A DNA stretch of 32,576 nt from Cyclobacteriaceae bacterium (GCA_025455225.1 JALOMY010000003.1:1-32576); one strand, 5' to 3'. Shown: positions 7,843-16,473, counted from the stretch's first letter. Program-made: numbers and translations. The notes: a model not told the origin generated them from the letters alone.

Positions 7843-8643
7843 ATGGAAATATTCTTACAGGCAGATACCTGGCTCGCTCTTCTGACGCTGACGTTTTTTG
7901 AGATTGTTCTTGGTATTGACAATATCATTTTCATTTCCATTGTCTCAAACCGACTCCCGGTTGAAATGCGTCAACGAACCCGTAATATGGGCTTGCTGCT
8001 CGCCATGGGCGTTCGAATTGTTCTTTTGCTTGGAATTACCTGGGTGATCGGATTTACGGAGCCCCTCTTTACGGTAGGCGATATTCTTCCTGCCTTTCTT
8101 TATGATTTCGTCAATGAACAACATGGTTTTAGCGGACGGGACTTGATCCTTGGATTTGGTGGTTTATTTCTGATTGCTAAAAGTACCCGTGAGATCAACC
8201 ATGAAATGGAGGGTGAGGAAGACGAAGAAATGCATGTGAGCAAAGGCAAAGTAGATGTTACAGGAATTATTCTTCAGATTATCCTGATCGACTTAATTTT
8301 TTCATTTGACTCCATTCTTACAGCCGTAGGGCTTACCAAGCATGTAGTTATCATGATTATTGCTGTAATTTTTTCCATAGGTATTATGATGCTATTTGCA
8401 GGAAAGATCAGTGAATTTATTGCAAAACATCCCTCAATGGAAGTATTGGCGCTCGGCTTTTTGATTTTGATCGGGTTTATGCTTTTCCTTGAAGGCCTTA
8501 AATACGAAATTCCAAAAGGGTACATCTACTTTGCTGTGGCCTTTTCCCTGCTGATTGAAATGGTGAACATCCGTGTCCGGAACAGGCGAATAAAGGCAAA
8601 AGAAAAAGAAAAGGAACATTTGAAGGAACACGCCAAATCATGA
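7843..8643 (+). CDS. TerC-family integral membrane protein
   Basis: A 266-residue protein with about seven membrane helices and the paired acidic motifs of the TerC family: FEIVLGIDNIIFISI (about residues 20-34) and LIDLIFSFDSILTAVG (about 149-164). Recent work links TerC proteins to metal ion (Mn2+) export and metalation of secreted enzymes; tellurite resistance is the historical label. A cytoplasmic acidic loop (EMEGEEDEEMHVSKG, about 124-138) and a very basic C-terminal tail (KAKEKEKEHLKEHAKS) are visible. It heads a tight operon: the next gene begins inside its stop (ATGA overlap). Confidence 0.88.
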   Translation: MEIFLQADTWLALLTLTFFEIVLGIDNIIFISIVSNRLPVEMRQRTRNMGLLLAMGVRIVLLLGITWVIGFTEPLFTVGDILPAFLYDFVNEQHGFSGRDLILGFGGLFLIAKSTREINHEMEGEEDEEMHVSKGKVDVTGIILQIILIDLIFSFDSILTAVGLTKHVVIMIIAVIFSIGIMMLFAGKISEFIAKHPSMEVLALGFLILIGFMLFLEGLKYEIPKGYIYFAVAFSLLIEMVNIRVRNRRIKAKEKEKEHLKEHAKS

Positions 8644-9182
8644 TTGATGTAAAAAGACAATACCCCATCGGGAAGTTCACTTCAAAACCATCCTATTCGG
8701 CAGAAGAAACAAATAATTACATCGAACAAATTGCCGCGTTGCCGGAAAAGTTAGAAAAACTTTATTCGTCCATTAATTCAAACTTATTAAATAGAACGTA
8801 TCGTGAAGGCGGTTGGACGGGACTTCAGGTTATCCACCACCTGGCCGACAGCCACATGAATGCTTACATCCGATGCAAATGGACATTAACCGAGAATAAT
8901 CCGGTCATTAAAGCGTATGATGAAAAAGCCTGGGCCGTTACACCTGAGACACAACTTAACGCATCATTATCAATAAATTTGCTTCATGCCCTTCATAAAA
9001 AATGGGTTGCCTTACTTCGTGGTCTTACGCAGGAAGAATTGAATAAACAATTTGTACATCCTGAAACGCATAAGCAGATTTCAATTAATCAGCTGATCGC
9101 TCTTTATGCATGGCACGGTGAACACCACCTTGGCCATTTAAAACTGATTGCCACAGGACATGATGTAAATCAAACCCAATAA
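8640..9182 (+). CDS. YfiT/DinB-like putative bacillithiol transferase or metal hydrolase
   Basis: A 180-residue four-helix DinB/YfiT-type protein. The start MIDVKRQYPIGKF is the usual YfiT beginning, GGWTGLQVIHHLADSHMNA (about 57-75) carries the first His ligands and YAWHGEHHLGHL (157-168) the others; together they make the three-His metal site. Relatives include bacillithiol S-transferase BstA of Firmicutes and B. subtilis YfiT. A transferase of low-molecular-weight thiol is the best guess, but the hydrolase label is also used. It overlaps the TerC gene by four bases and lies seven bases before the YheT-like gene. Confidence 0.85.
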   Translation: MIDVKRQYPIGKFTSKPSYSAEETNNYIEQIAALPEKLEKLYSSINSNLLNRTYREGGWTGLQVIHHLADSHMNAYIRCKWTLTENNPVIKAYDEKAWAVTPETQLNASLSINLLHALHKKWVALLRGLTQEELNKQFVHPETHKQISINQLIALYAWHGEHHLGHLKLIATGHDVNQTQ

Positions 9183-9189
9183 TTCTGAC

Positions 9190-10134
9190 TTGAGCTACTC
9201 GCCTCCGTACTTATTGTTTAATGCGCACCTGGAAACCATTTATCCTGCTCTGATTCGAAGGGTAAACTTGCCAGATTACCACCGCGAACGAATACAAACT
9301 CCGGACAATGATTTTCTTGACCTGGATTGGTTACTTCTACCATCGCGCAAGTTGGTCATTATTTCACACGGGCTGGAAGGAAACTCATTGCGTGCATACA
9401 TTAAAGGGATGGCGCGGGCACTGATTAGCCAGGGTTTCGATGTGCTGGCCTGGAACTACCGGGGTTGCAGCGGGGAAATTAACCGGCAACTCCGTTTTTA
9501 CCACAGCGGAGCAACAGACGATCTGAATACGGTATTAGACCATGTTCTCAAATCCAATCGGTATGATGAAATCAATCTTATCGGCTTCAGCCTCGGTGGT
9601 AACCTAACGCTGAAATACCTTGGTGAGCAACGCATCCGATCTCCATTGCTAAAACGTGCTGTTGCATTTTCCACACCTTTGGATCTTTACACTAGTTGCC
9701 AGGAAATTTCAAAACCATCCAATTGGATCTATTCAAAGCGATTCCTGGTAAGTCTAAGAAAAAAAGTGATCGAAAAATCGAACGTGATACAGGGATTGGA
9801 TATTCGTGACCTGTCGAAGGTCAAAACACTCATGGAATTTGACGACTATTTTACGGGTCCCGTTCATGGTTTTAAGAATGCCATAGATTACTATGACAAA
9901 TGCAGTTCACTTCAATTCCTTCGAGATATTCAACTACCCGTACTGATAGTCAATGCGTGGAATGATCCCTTTCTTAGTAAAGCATGTTACCCGGTAGACG
10001 AACTAAAGAACCATCCTACTATTCACTTCGAAACTCCTGATTACGGTGGTCATGTTGGGTTCACTCAATTCAATAAAAATGGGCTATATTGGTCTGAACA
10101 GCGCGCTCTTCAATTTTTAACTGAACATGATTGA
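9190..10134 (+). CDS. YheT-family alpha/beta hydrolase
   Basis: A 314-residue alpha/beta hydrolase. The family's N-terminal sequence (YLLFNAHLETIYPALIRR) begins only a few residues in, and no ATG lies upstream, so the TTG at 9190 is the likely start. The catalytic triad is complete: Ser134 in GFSLGGN, Asp258 in NAWNDPF and His287 in GGHVGF; the oxyanion region is ISHGLEGNS (58-66). YheT homologues are esterases of uncertain substrate. No signal peptide is seen, so it should be cytoplasmic. It overlaps the SRAP gene by eight bases, which implies translational coupling. Confidence 0.87.
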   Translation: MSYSPPYLLFNAHLETIYPALIRRVNLPDYHRERIQTPDNDFLDLDWLLLPSRKLVIISHGLEGNSLRAYIKGMARALISQGFDVLAWNYRGCSGEINRQLRFYHSGATDDLNTVLDHVLKSNRYDEINLIGFSLGGNLTLKYLGEQRIRSPLLKRAVAFSTPLDLYTSCQEISKPSNWIYSKRFLVSLRKKVIEKSNVIQGLDIRDLSKVKTLMEFDDYFTGPVHGFKNAIDYYDKCSSLQFLRDIQLPVLIVNAWNDPFLSKACYPVDELKNHPTIHFETPDYGGHVGFTQFNKNGLYWSEQRALQFLTEHD

Positions 10135-10822
10135 ACGCTACAGCATAAGCGCATCAGCACAAGCCGTCAATGATCGATTTCATGTAGATGTTCCGGGCTA
10201 TTATAAACCCCGGTATAATGCAGCCCCTACCCAACTATTACCGGTTATTACGTCTGAATCTCCACAGGGCATTTCACTTTTTTATTGGGGTCGCCCTCCA
10301 TTATGGGCCAGAAATAAATCACTGAGTGAACGAATTATCAATCTCCATGTCGAAAATCTTAACGACCGGCCTGTCTTAAAAAAAGCCTTAATGAAATTCA
10401 GGTGCATTATACCGGCAGACGGGTTTTATGCCTGGAAAAAAATTGGAAAAAAAACCTCGATCCCCTACCGGGTAATAACTAACCAGGAGTTATTTTCTTT
10501 TGCCGCTCTTTGGGAAGAATTCGAAGATGAAACCGGAAGTGTGGTGCATACCTTCAATATCATTACAACAGAAGCGAACGATACATTGAAAAAAATTACA
10601 GAACGAATGCCTGTAATACTTACCAGGGAATCAGAAAAAATCTGGTTAGCCGGTTCTTCCACTGAACCGGAGTTATTGAAGCTTCTTGAAATCTACCCTG
10701 CAGATCGTACAAGTATGTACCCGGTATCACCCCGAATAAATGAAATTAAAAACGATGCTCCTTCTTTATTGATTCCAACACCGCCTGCTGATCAATTCGG
10801 AAACCTTACCTTGTTTGATTAA
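10127..10822 (+). CDS. SRAP-family (YedK/HMCES-like) protein lacking catalytic residues
   Basis: A 231-residue SRAP fold. Active SRAP proteins cross-link abasic sites in single-stranded DNA through Cys2 of MCGRY. The fold is clear from RYSIS (4-8), KPRYNAAPTQLLPV (27-40), FRCIIPADGF (91-100), ITERMPVIL (157-165) and MYPVSPRIN. But Cys2 is Ile (MIERY), the Glu of GFYEW is Ala102 (GFYAW), the His of IHDRMP is Thr158 and the Arg of the NAR element is His74; only Asn72 remains. No upstream in-frame start could supply a Cys2. It would not form the thiazolidine cross-link, though it could still bind DNA. Last gene of the TerC operon; its end overlaps the convergent lipoprotein gene by four bases. 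Confidence 0.85.
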   Translation: MIERYSISASAQAVNDRFHVDVPGYYKPRYNAAPTQLLPVITSESPQGISLFYWGRPPLWARNKSLSERIINLHVENLNDRPVLKKALMKFRCIIPADGFYAWKKIGKKTSIPYRVITNQELFSFAALWEEFEDETGSVVHTFNIITTEANDTLKKITERMPVILTRESEKIWLAGSSTEPELLKLLEIYPADRTSMYPVSPRINEIKNDAPSLLIPTPPADQFGNLTLFD

Positions 10823-11751
10823 TTACCAAACCCATCATCTTCTTCCTCCTCCTTTTTTTCTACCGGAGGTTCCTCGGTTTTCTTGTTCTTCTTGTCAGTT
10901 TTTGATTTCTTCTTGAAAAGTCCTTTCAATCCCTTTTTCTTCTCAGGTTGAACGACAGGTTCCTGTTGCTCAGCGGGTCTCGTATCATCAAACTCATCAA
11001 AATTATAGTCATCCATATCCTGAGATACCTGCTGACCTGGTTCTTCTTCAATTTCTTCCTGCTTCTTTTTCTTTTTGAACAGGCCGCTGAAAAATCCTTT
11101 CAGTCCCTTCTTTTCCTTTTTCGCTTCGGCTTCTTTCATCTCACTCTGTTTCTTTGCCAGCCTGACATCCGGCAGGATCAGCACATCGCGCAGGTACCAT
11201 AAGTAACTGTCTTGTTCAACATTAAAACCTACATCTTTAATGTAATAGGTTGGTTTTGATGGGAGATAACGACCGGTCAATTCATCATACTGAACGGTAT
11301 CGGGTGTATTGTATTTCAATACCCTTACTTCCTGGTCCACACTTATAATATAATCCTGATCCGGGACTTCGGTTGCCTGCTCACTCTGCGGTACATCAAT
11401 GATGTATGTGCTGTCGATAACCGAACGGGCAGCCGCATCCAGTTCTGCAGTAATTGCGGCAGAATCACCCAGGACCAACGAATCAGGTACAATGGGCTTG
11501 ATTGGTTTCGCTTCAACAGTCTTTAAACTCCGTACTTTCTGTTTATACGTAACAGGTTCTGCAATAAGGTATTTGGTTTTACTAACCGATGCCAGTTTTG
11601 GAGTAGAGTCTTCGTTAAAGTAACTGAATTTCTTTCTCAGTTCATCTTTATCGTAGATATAGGCACTTTGAAATGCAGGGCAAACCAACTTTTGAGTGCA
11701 TGAACTCAAAATGATCCAGCCAACCAATATGACAATTATTGCCCTGAGCAT
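10819..11751 (-). CDS. Lipoprotein with charged tail bearing two KGLKG repeats
   Basis: ATG 11751 gives MLRAIIVILVGWIILSSC, a lipoprotein signal with Cys18; the TTG at 11766 is less likely. The mature N-terminal half (about 18-185) is a soluble domain with several strand segments and the phrase DVGFNVEQDSYLWYLRDVLI. The C-terminal third is low-complexity and highly charged, with two copies of a cationic amphipathic element, KKGLKGFFSGLFKKKKK and KKKGLKGLFKKKSK, separated by an acidic stretch and followed by Glu-rich repeats. The tail could bind membranes or nucleic acid; that is inference. No family recognised. It is a single-gene unit with its own promoter-like element. Confidence 0.7.
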   Translation of the reverse strand: MLRAIIVILVGWIILSSCTQKLVCPAFQSAYIYDKDELRKKFSYFNEDSTPKLASVSKTKYLIAEPVTYKQKVRSLKTVEAKPIKPIVPDSLVLGDSAAITAELDAAARSVIDSTYIIDVPQSEQATEVPDQDYIISVDQEVRVLKYNTPDTVQYDELTGRYLPSKPTYYIKDVGFNVEQDSYLWYLRDVLILPDVRLAKKQSEMKEAEAKKEKKGLKGFFSGLFKKKKKQEEIEEEPGQQVSQDMDDYNFDEFDDTRPAEQQEPVVQPEKKKGLKGLFKKKSKTDKKNKKTEEPPVEKKEEEEDDGFGN

Positions 11752-11767
11752 ATTACCGGTAATCAAA

Positions 11768-11775
11768 CAAAAATA
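11768..11775 (-). promoter_or_regulatory. Candidate -7 element (TATTTTTG) of the charged lipoprotein gene
   Basis: On the minus strand TATTTTTG matches TAnnTTTG exactly and lies 16 bases before ATG 11751. No TTG is found at the usual -33 distance, so support is partial. Confidence 0.4.
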
Positions 11776-11882
11776 ACGAAATTAAACAGAAGTAATTCGA
11801 AATCCAGTCTAATTGTAACCAGCTGACAATCAATTTCTTTATGCCAGAGTATTAAAATTTTACTTAGTGTAGCGCAGGCAGA

Positions 11883-12086
11883 TCAATAGCCGAATACAAA
11901 TCGCTTTAAAATGATTAAAAGACACACCAGGAACATCAATATGGAAATCTTATTGATGGTATGCATTGCCCGTATATTAAACGTATTGGGTCGTGAAGGG
12001 TCTTTTTTTCTGAAGAAATAAACCAATACTTCATTCAGTTGAAAAAACTCTTTAACGCGATTGGGTTTACTGGATTCTGATTTCAT
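11883..12086 (-). CDS. Small DUF6728-like membrane protein downstream of ispG
   Basis: ATG 12086 gives 67 residues (MKSESSKPNRVKEFF...); a TTG at 12110 would overlap the ispG stop and is not needed. The core LNEVLVYFFRKKDPSRPNTF followed by NIRAMHTINKISI and one C-terminal membrane helix (about 45-64) resembles a small Bacteroidota family I know as DUF6728, from memory and not checked. It starts ten bases after the ispG stop, so it is probably co-transcribed. Its function is unknown. Confidence 0.7.
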   Translation of the reverse strand: MKSESSKPNRVKEFFQLNEVLVYFFRKKDPSRPNTFNIRAMHTINKISILMFLVCLLIILKRFVFGY

Positions 12087-12096
12087 ATTGGAGATA

Positions 12097-14085
12097 TTAA
12101 AATTGCTCAACGGTTTCAGGCTGAAACCAGTTCCCGTCTTCCCGTATAAGATTGATCAATTCATCTACTGCCTGTGCGGATGGTACATTCCGCTTTACTA
12201 CTTCCTTTCCACGGTACAAGGTTATCCTTCCCGGACCTGAACCAACATAACCATAATCGGCATCCGCCATCTCACCCGGACCGTTTACGATACAACCCAT
12301 AATACCAATTTTTATTCCTTTTAAGTGGTCAGTTCGTTTACGGATCATGGCTGTCGTTTCCTGCAGATCAAATAGCGTTCTTCCACAGGATGGACACGAA
12401 ATATATTCGGTTTTCGACATCCGGTTCCGGGTTGCCTGAAGAATTCCAAAAGCCGTTTTATTGGAAAGATCGGCATGGCGCAGTGCATCTTCTTTGGCTT
12501 GATGATCAGCAACGCCAAGCATAATTCCATCGCCCAATCCATCAATAAATAATCCACCTGCATCGGTGGCTGCAAAAATCCGGAATGGATCTTCTTGAAG
12601 TGATGGATAGGAACGTTGAATGATGACCGGTACCTGAACATTCTTAAGTATGAATTCAAAAAATATTCTTCGCAACTCAGCCATGGCATGTGAATTCTCA
12701 CTGTGAATGACCGCTACGGATGTTGGATTCTTCTCCAGTGCCTGAAATAAAGAATCATCCAATTCATCGATACTAAAACGGACAAAGTTTACATCCTTAT
12801 GCTTTTTACCCGGCTGTAGAAATTCCGTTTTCGTGAACAGAGGAATTTTGTTCACCTGGTCATCGGAAGAAAGCCAAACCGGGTAATTCCGGATTTCTTT
12901 CAAACCGTTTGGCAGCATGAAAGGAATCGGCCGGTTGCCTGTATAAACATAGTCTGCTCCCTGGTCATTCATCCGCCATTTGTCCGGTTCCGGCAGATAA
13001 AAATGCCCGATGCAACGAAGGTCTTTGTAATCGCTGATCTCCACAGTACTCAAGTCGGCAAGCACCCTTGGAACATGATGACCTCCACCGATATTTGAAA
13101 CTTCACGGGTTACTCTTCTATTATAGCTGTACGGATTAACTGGTGACTCATTAATGGCTTTGATTGGTTTATGGTTGATTCGATCAATGTATCGATCAAC
13201 CATTATCCTGGCCACAGGTGCTTCAGCTTCAGGTTCTTCTGTTAATGACACGCGAACGGTATCGCCTAAACCATCTTCCAATAAAGTTCCGATGCCCACC
13301 GAAGATTTGATACGACCATCTTCGCCATCACCAGCTTCAGTTACACCCAGGTGAAGCGGATATGGTTTGAAACCTTCTTCATTCATTTTCTGAACCAGCA
13401 AGCGGTATGCCTGAACCATGACCTGAGGATTGCTGGCCTTCATGGAAAGAACGATATTATAATAATTCAGGTCTTCACAGATCCGTAAAAATTCAAGGGC
13501 TGATTCAACCATCCCAAGGGGCGTGTCACCATACCGGCTCATAATCCGGTCACTCAGTGAACCATGATTGGTACCAATCCGCATGGCTGTTCCATATTCC
13601 TTACAGATTTTCACAAGTGGTGTAAATTTCTCACGGATTCGTTCGAGCTCCGCCTGGTAGGCTGAATCGGAATAGTCAATAACTTCAAATCGCTTTTTAT
13701 CAGCATAATTACCCGGGTTGATCCGAACTTTTTCCACGATGCGTGCAGCTAATTCGGCAGCATTGGGTGTAAAATGGATGTCGGCAATAAGCGGAACCGT
13801 ATAGCCCCGTTTGTGAAGTTCCTTTTTGATTTCGGCCAGATTCTGTGCCTCCTTAATGCTGGGTGCTGTGATGCGTACGTATTCACAGCCTGCCTCCACC
13901 ATGCGGATAGTTTGTTCTACCGAACCATGGGTATCCATGGTATCCACCGTTGTCATGGACTGGACCCGAATTGGATTGTTACCGCCAAGGGGTACATCTC
14001 CGATGTTTACTTCGAGGGATTTCCTGCGGTTATATTGAACAAGGCTTGTACAGTATTGCTGTACCAGTGTAACGGTTGAATTCAC
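12097..14085 (-). CDS. ispG: 4-Hydroxy-3-methylbut-2-enyl diphosphate synthase, long Bacteroidota form
   Basis: A 662-residue IspG (GcpE) that reductively converts MEcPP to HMBPP in the MEP isoprenoid pathway. The N-terminal TIM barrel has NNPIRVQSMTTVDT (about 34-47) and PLIADIHFTP; the C-terminal iron-sulfur domain carries the [4Fe-4S] ligands in ISCPSCGRTL and MGCIVNGPGEMADADYG. The extra about 250-residue insert between these (about 290-540) is the 'large IspG' insert typical of Bacteroidota, Chlamydiae and plants. The start is GTG 14085: a TGA two codons upstream and no ATG before the conserved core leave no other choice. The ferredoxin/flavodoxin partner is not in the window. Confidence 0.95.
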   Translation of the reverse strand: MNSTVTLVQQYCTSLVQYNRRKSLEVNIGDVPLGGNNPIRVQSMTTVDTMDTHGSVEQTIRMVEAGCEYVRITAPSIKEAQNLAEIKKELHKRGYTVPLIADIHFTPNAAELAARIVEKVRINPGNYADKKRFEVIDYSDSAYQAELERIREKFTPLVKICKEYGTAMRIGTNHGSLSDRIMSRYGDTPLGMVESALEFLRICEDLNYYNIVLSMKASNPQVMVQAYRLLVQKMNEEGFKPYPLHLGVTEAGDGEDGRIKSSVGIGTLLEDGLGDTVRVSLTEEPEAEAPVARIMVDRYIDRINHKPIKAINESPVNPYSYNRRVTREVSNIGGGHHVPRVLADLSTVEISDYKDLRCIGHFYLPEPDKWRMNDQGADYVYTGNRPIPFMLPNGLKEIRNYPVWLSSDDQVNKIPLFTKTEFLQPGKKHKDVNFVRFSIDELDDSLFQALEKNPTSVAVIHSENSHAMAELRRIFFEFILKNVQVPVIIQRSYPSLQEDPFRIFAATDAGGLFIDGLGDGIMLGVADHQAKEDALRHADLSNKTAFGILQATRNRMSKTEYISCPSCGRTLFDLQETTAMIRKRTDHLKGIKIGIMGCIVNGPGEMADADYGYVGSGPGRITLYRGKEVVKRNVPSAQAVDELINLIREDGNWFQPETVEQF

Positions 14086-14101
14086 AAATCACAATTTGAC
14101 G

Positions 14102-14109
14102 CAAATTTA
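14102..14109 (-). promoter_or_regulatory. Candidate -7 element (TAAATTTG) of ispG
   Basis: TAAATTTG on the minus strand matches TAnnTTTG exactly and lies 16 bases before the GTG start of ispG. A TTG occurs further upstream, but 27 bases away, which is too far for a standard -33 element. Confidence 0.5.
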
Positions 14110-14140
14110 ACCGATATGAAGGGTATTTTGTTCAGACAAC

Positions 14141-14839
14141 CTAAATATCGCCCAATTGAGGCCGTATTATGATTTCCTCGACCACACTACGGCTGGAGAG
14201 CGCGTACGAGGCGTATACCATATCGGCAATATCCTCCGGCTTCATAAACCGGTCCTCGGGCAAATTCACCCCCTCCCAGCTGGCCGTAAGGGTAGCACCC
14301 GGCATGATGGCCGTTACCCGGATGCCCATATCCTTAAGCTCTTCCCGGAGGCATTTTGAAAATCCCAGCAATGCAAATTTGGTGATGGCGTACGATCCAC
14401 CATTTTTATACGCTTTCATGCTGGCTATGGAGCACATGTTGAATATATGCCCTCTTTTGTTCTGTTTCATTTGGGGTAAAATCCCCCGCGTTACGTGATA
14501 GGCACTTAACAGGTTTGCCTGGATCATGGATTCCAGCACGCCTTCCTCCTCGGTGCTGATTTCACCAGGTACAAAAAAGCCGGCATTATTAATCAATACA
14601 TCCACCGGGCGATTTAATTCGGTGATAAATTGAATAAAACGGGTTATTGCCTTTCGATCGGTTAAATCGGCTGCAAGAGTTAAAAGATTACCCGGATGCT
14701 TTATGTCAGCCTTTAATTTTTCCAGATCCTCGCTGTGACGGGAACAGGTAACTACATCAAATCCTTCCTTTATAAATCGTTCGATGATTTTTCGGCCTAT
14801 GCCTTTCGATCCGCCTGTAATTACCAGTAATTTATTCAT
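14141..14839 (-). CDS. Short-chain dehydrogenase/reductase (SDR)
   Basis: A 232-residue classical SDR when started at ATG 14839 (MNKLLVITGGSKGIGRK); a longer in-frame start at 14902 would add 21 residues before the cofactor motif and is unlikely. It has TGGSKGIG (8-15) for dinucleotide binding, NNAG (84-87), Asn109, Ser137 in CSIAS and the catalytic YAITK (Tyr150, Lys154). The Arg34 region after the second strand (CSRHSED) favours NADP(H). The substrate is not predictable. It is divergent from the MlaE gene and separated from ispG by about 55 bases. Confidence 0.88.
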   Translation of the reverse strand: MNKLLVITGGSKGIGRKIIERFIKEGFDVVTCSRHSEDLEKLKADIKHPGNLLTLAADLTDRKAITRFIQFITELNRPVDVLINNAGFFVPGEISTEEEGVLESMIQANLLSAYHVTRGILPQMKQNKRGHIFNMCSIASMKAYKNGGSYAITKFALLGFSKCLREELKDMGIRVTAIMPGATLTASWEGVNLPEDRFMKPEDIADMVYASYALSSRSVVEEIIIRPQLGDI

Positions 14840-14983
14840 TTCAAAGGGAATGTTATTTTTGGGTATCTTTAGCAAGATAGTGATAACCCATAATTTGTTC
14901 ATTCATACCCTGCGGAACCAGCGCATATTTAATGCAGGCATTTACTTCGTATCATTAATCGGATTCAACAACCTTCGCAAGGC

Positions 14984-15715
14984 ATGAAAGAAATTGGCCG
15001 ATATTTCATATTTCTTGGAAGCCTGTTTATCAACCGGGAGTCTTTCAAAACTCAATACAAACTAATTATTGAAGAATGCATACTCATCGGGATTGACTCC
15101 ATTTTTCTGTTTGTACTGGTATCCACTTTTATAGGTGCTGTAACCACCGTACAAACAGCCTATAACCTGGTGGCTCCTTATATACCCAATTATGTGATTT
15201 CCCAGGTAGTCCGTGAAATGACCGTGCTTGAATTGGCCCCTACCATCATGGCTATTATCTATGCCGGAAAAGTAGGTTCGAGTATGGCCGGAAACCTGGG
15301 TACCATGCGTATAACGGAGCAGATTGATGCACTTGAAGTGATGGGTATTAATTCCATTAATTACCTGGTTTTACCTAAGATTATTGCCTCCATTATGATG
15401 TATCCTTTGCTTGTTGTGGTATCAGGCACTTGCTCCCTTGTTGGTGGATATCTTGTGGGCGTATTAACCGGTATTATAACACCTACCGAATATATTTACG
15501 GAATTCGTTACCTCTTTAATGAATTCACCATTACGTTCGCTTTAATAAAGTCATTTGCTTTTGCCTTTCTGGTTGCATCGATTTCGTCATTTAAAGGATA
15601 TTATACACAGGGTGGGGCACTGGAGGTTGGCATCTCCAGTACAAAAGCAGTTACAACAAGTGTAATAGCCATTTTAATTGCTGACTACTTGCTGGCTCAA
15701 CTATTACTGGCATGA
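14984..15715 (+). CDS. mlaE: MlaE-family ABC transporter permease
   Basis: A 243-residue inner-membrane permease of the MlaE/YrbE family, which moves phospholipids between inner and outer membrane together with an ATPase and an MCE protein. Five to six helices and the family core REMTVLELAPTIMAIIYAGK (about 77-96) followed by SSMAGNLGTMRITEQIDALEVMG are clear. The protein overlaps the ATPase gene by four bases (ATGA). No MCE (MlaD) or MlaC gene is next to it, so those components must be encoded elsewhere. Confidence 0.92.
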   Translation: MKEIGRYFIFLGSLFINRESFKTQYKLIIEECILIGIDSIFLFVLVSTFIGAVTTVQTAYNLVAPYIPNYVISQVVREMTVLELAPTIMAIIYAGKVGSSMAGNLGTMRITEQIDALEVMGINSINYLVLPKIIASIMMYPLLVVVSGTCSLVGGYLVGVLTGIITPTEYIYGIRYLFNEFTITFALIKSFAFAFLVASISSFKGYYTQGGALEVGISSTKAVTTSVIAILIADYLLAQLLLA

Positions 15716-16464
15716 TTGAAATTCAACATATTAGTAAATCATTCGGAGAACGAAATATTCTAAAAGATATTAGTGGGGTGTTTGATAAAGGTAAACCCAA
15801 CCTGATCATTGGAGCTTCAGGTACCGGAAAAAGTGTCTTGCTGAAATGTATTGTTGAATTGGTAAAGCCGGATATCGGAACGGTTTACTTTGATCGTAGA
15901 AATTTCACAGACAGCGACCGCAAACAAAAATCAGAAATAAGGCGTGAAATTGGTATGCTCTTTCAGGGAGGAGCCCTTTTCGATTCCAAAACTGTTGAGG
16001 AAAATGTTCAGTTTCCTCTCGACATGCTCTCGGTAATGCCCCGGGATGAAAAACTTGATCGTGTTAACCTGGTATTAAACCGGGTAGGTTTAGCAAACGC
16101 CAACAAAAAAATGCCTTCCGAATTAAGTGGCGGAATGCGCAAACGGGTCGGTATTGCCCGGGCCATTGTTAACAACCCGAAATACCTGTTCTGTGATGAA
16201 CCGAATTCAGGTCTTGATCCTCAAACCTCAATCCTGATTGATGAACTCATAAGCGATCTTACCACCGATTATGATACCACTACCATCGTAGTAACTCACG
16301 ACATGAATTCAGTTATGGGAATTGGTGAGAAAATAATGTTTCTCTACCAGGGGGAAAAACTATGGGAAGGCACCAAAGATGATATTACGCATTCCGGTGT
16401 AAAAGAACTGGATGACTTTGTCTTTGCCAATAAAGTAATGATATCAATGCGTGACAAGCTTTAA
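15712..16464 (+). CDS. mlaF: MlaF-family ABC transporter ATPase
   Basis: A 250-residue ABC ATPase with Walker A GASGTGKS (34-41), Q-loop Gln85 in MLFQGGALFDS, signature LSGGMRKRV (138-146), Walker B YLFCDEP (158-164) and H-loop VVTHDMNS. The FQGGALFDS sequence after the Q-loop is typical of the Mla/MCE transporter ATPases. It energises the MlaE permease encoded immediately upstream. It ends nine bases before the stop of the convergent DsrE gene. Confidence 0.93.
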   Translation: MIEIQHISKSFGERNILKDISGVFDKGKPNLIIGASGTGKSVLLKCIVELVKPDIGTVYFDRRNFTDSDRKQKSEIRREIGMLFQGGALFDSKTVEENVQFPLDMLSVMPRDEKLDRVNLVLNRVGLANANKKMPSELSGGMRKRVGIARAIVNNPKYLFCDEPNSGLDPQTSILIDELISDLTTDYDTTTIVVTHDMNSVMGIGEKIMFLYQGEKLWEGTKDDITHSGVKELDDFVFANKVMISMRDKL

Positions 16465-16473
16465 TTATGCTGT

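Noticed and set aside
12345-12701. 118-codon minus-strand ORF inside ispG
   Set aside because: It is an alternate frame of a gene with complete motifs in the main frame.
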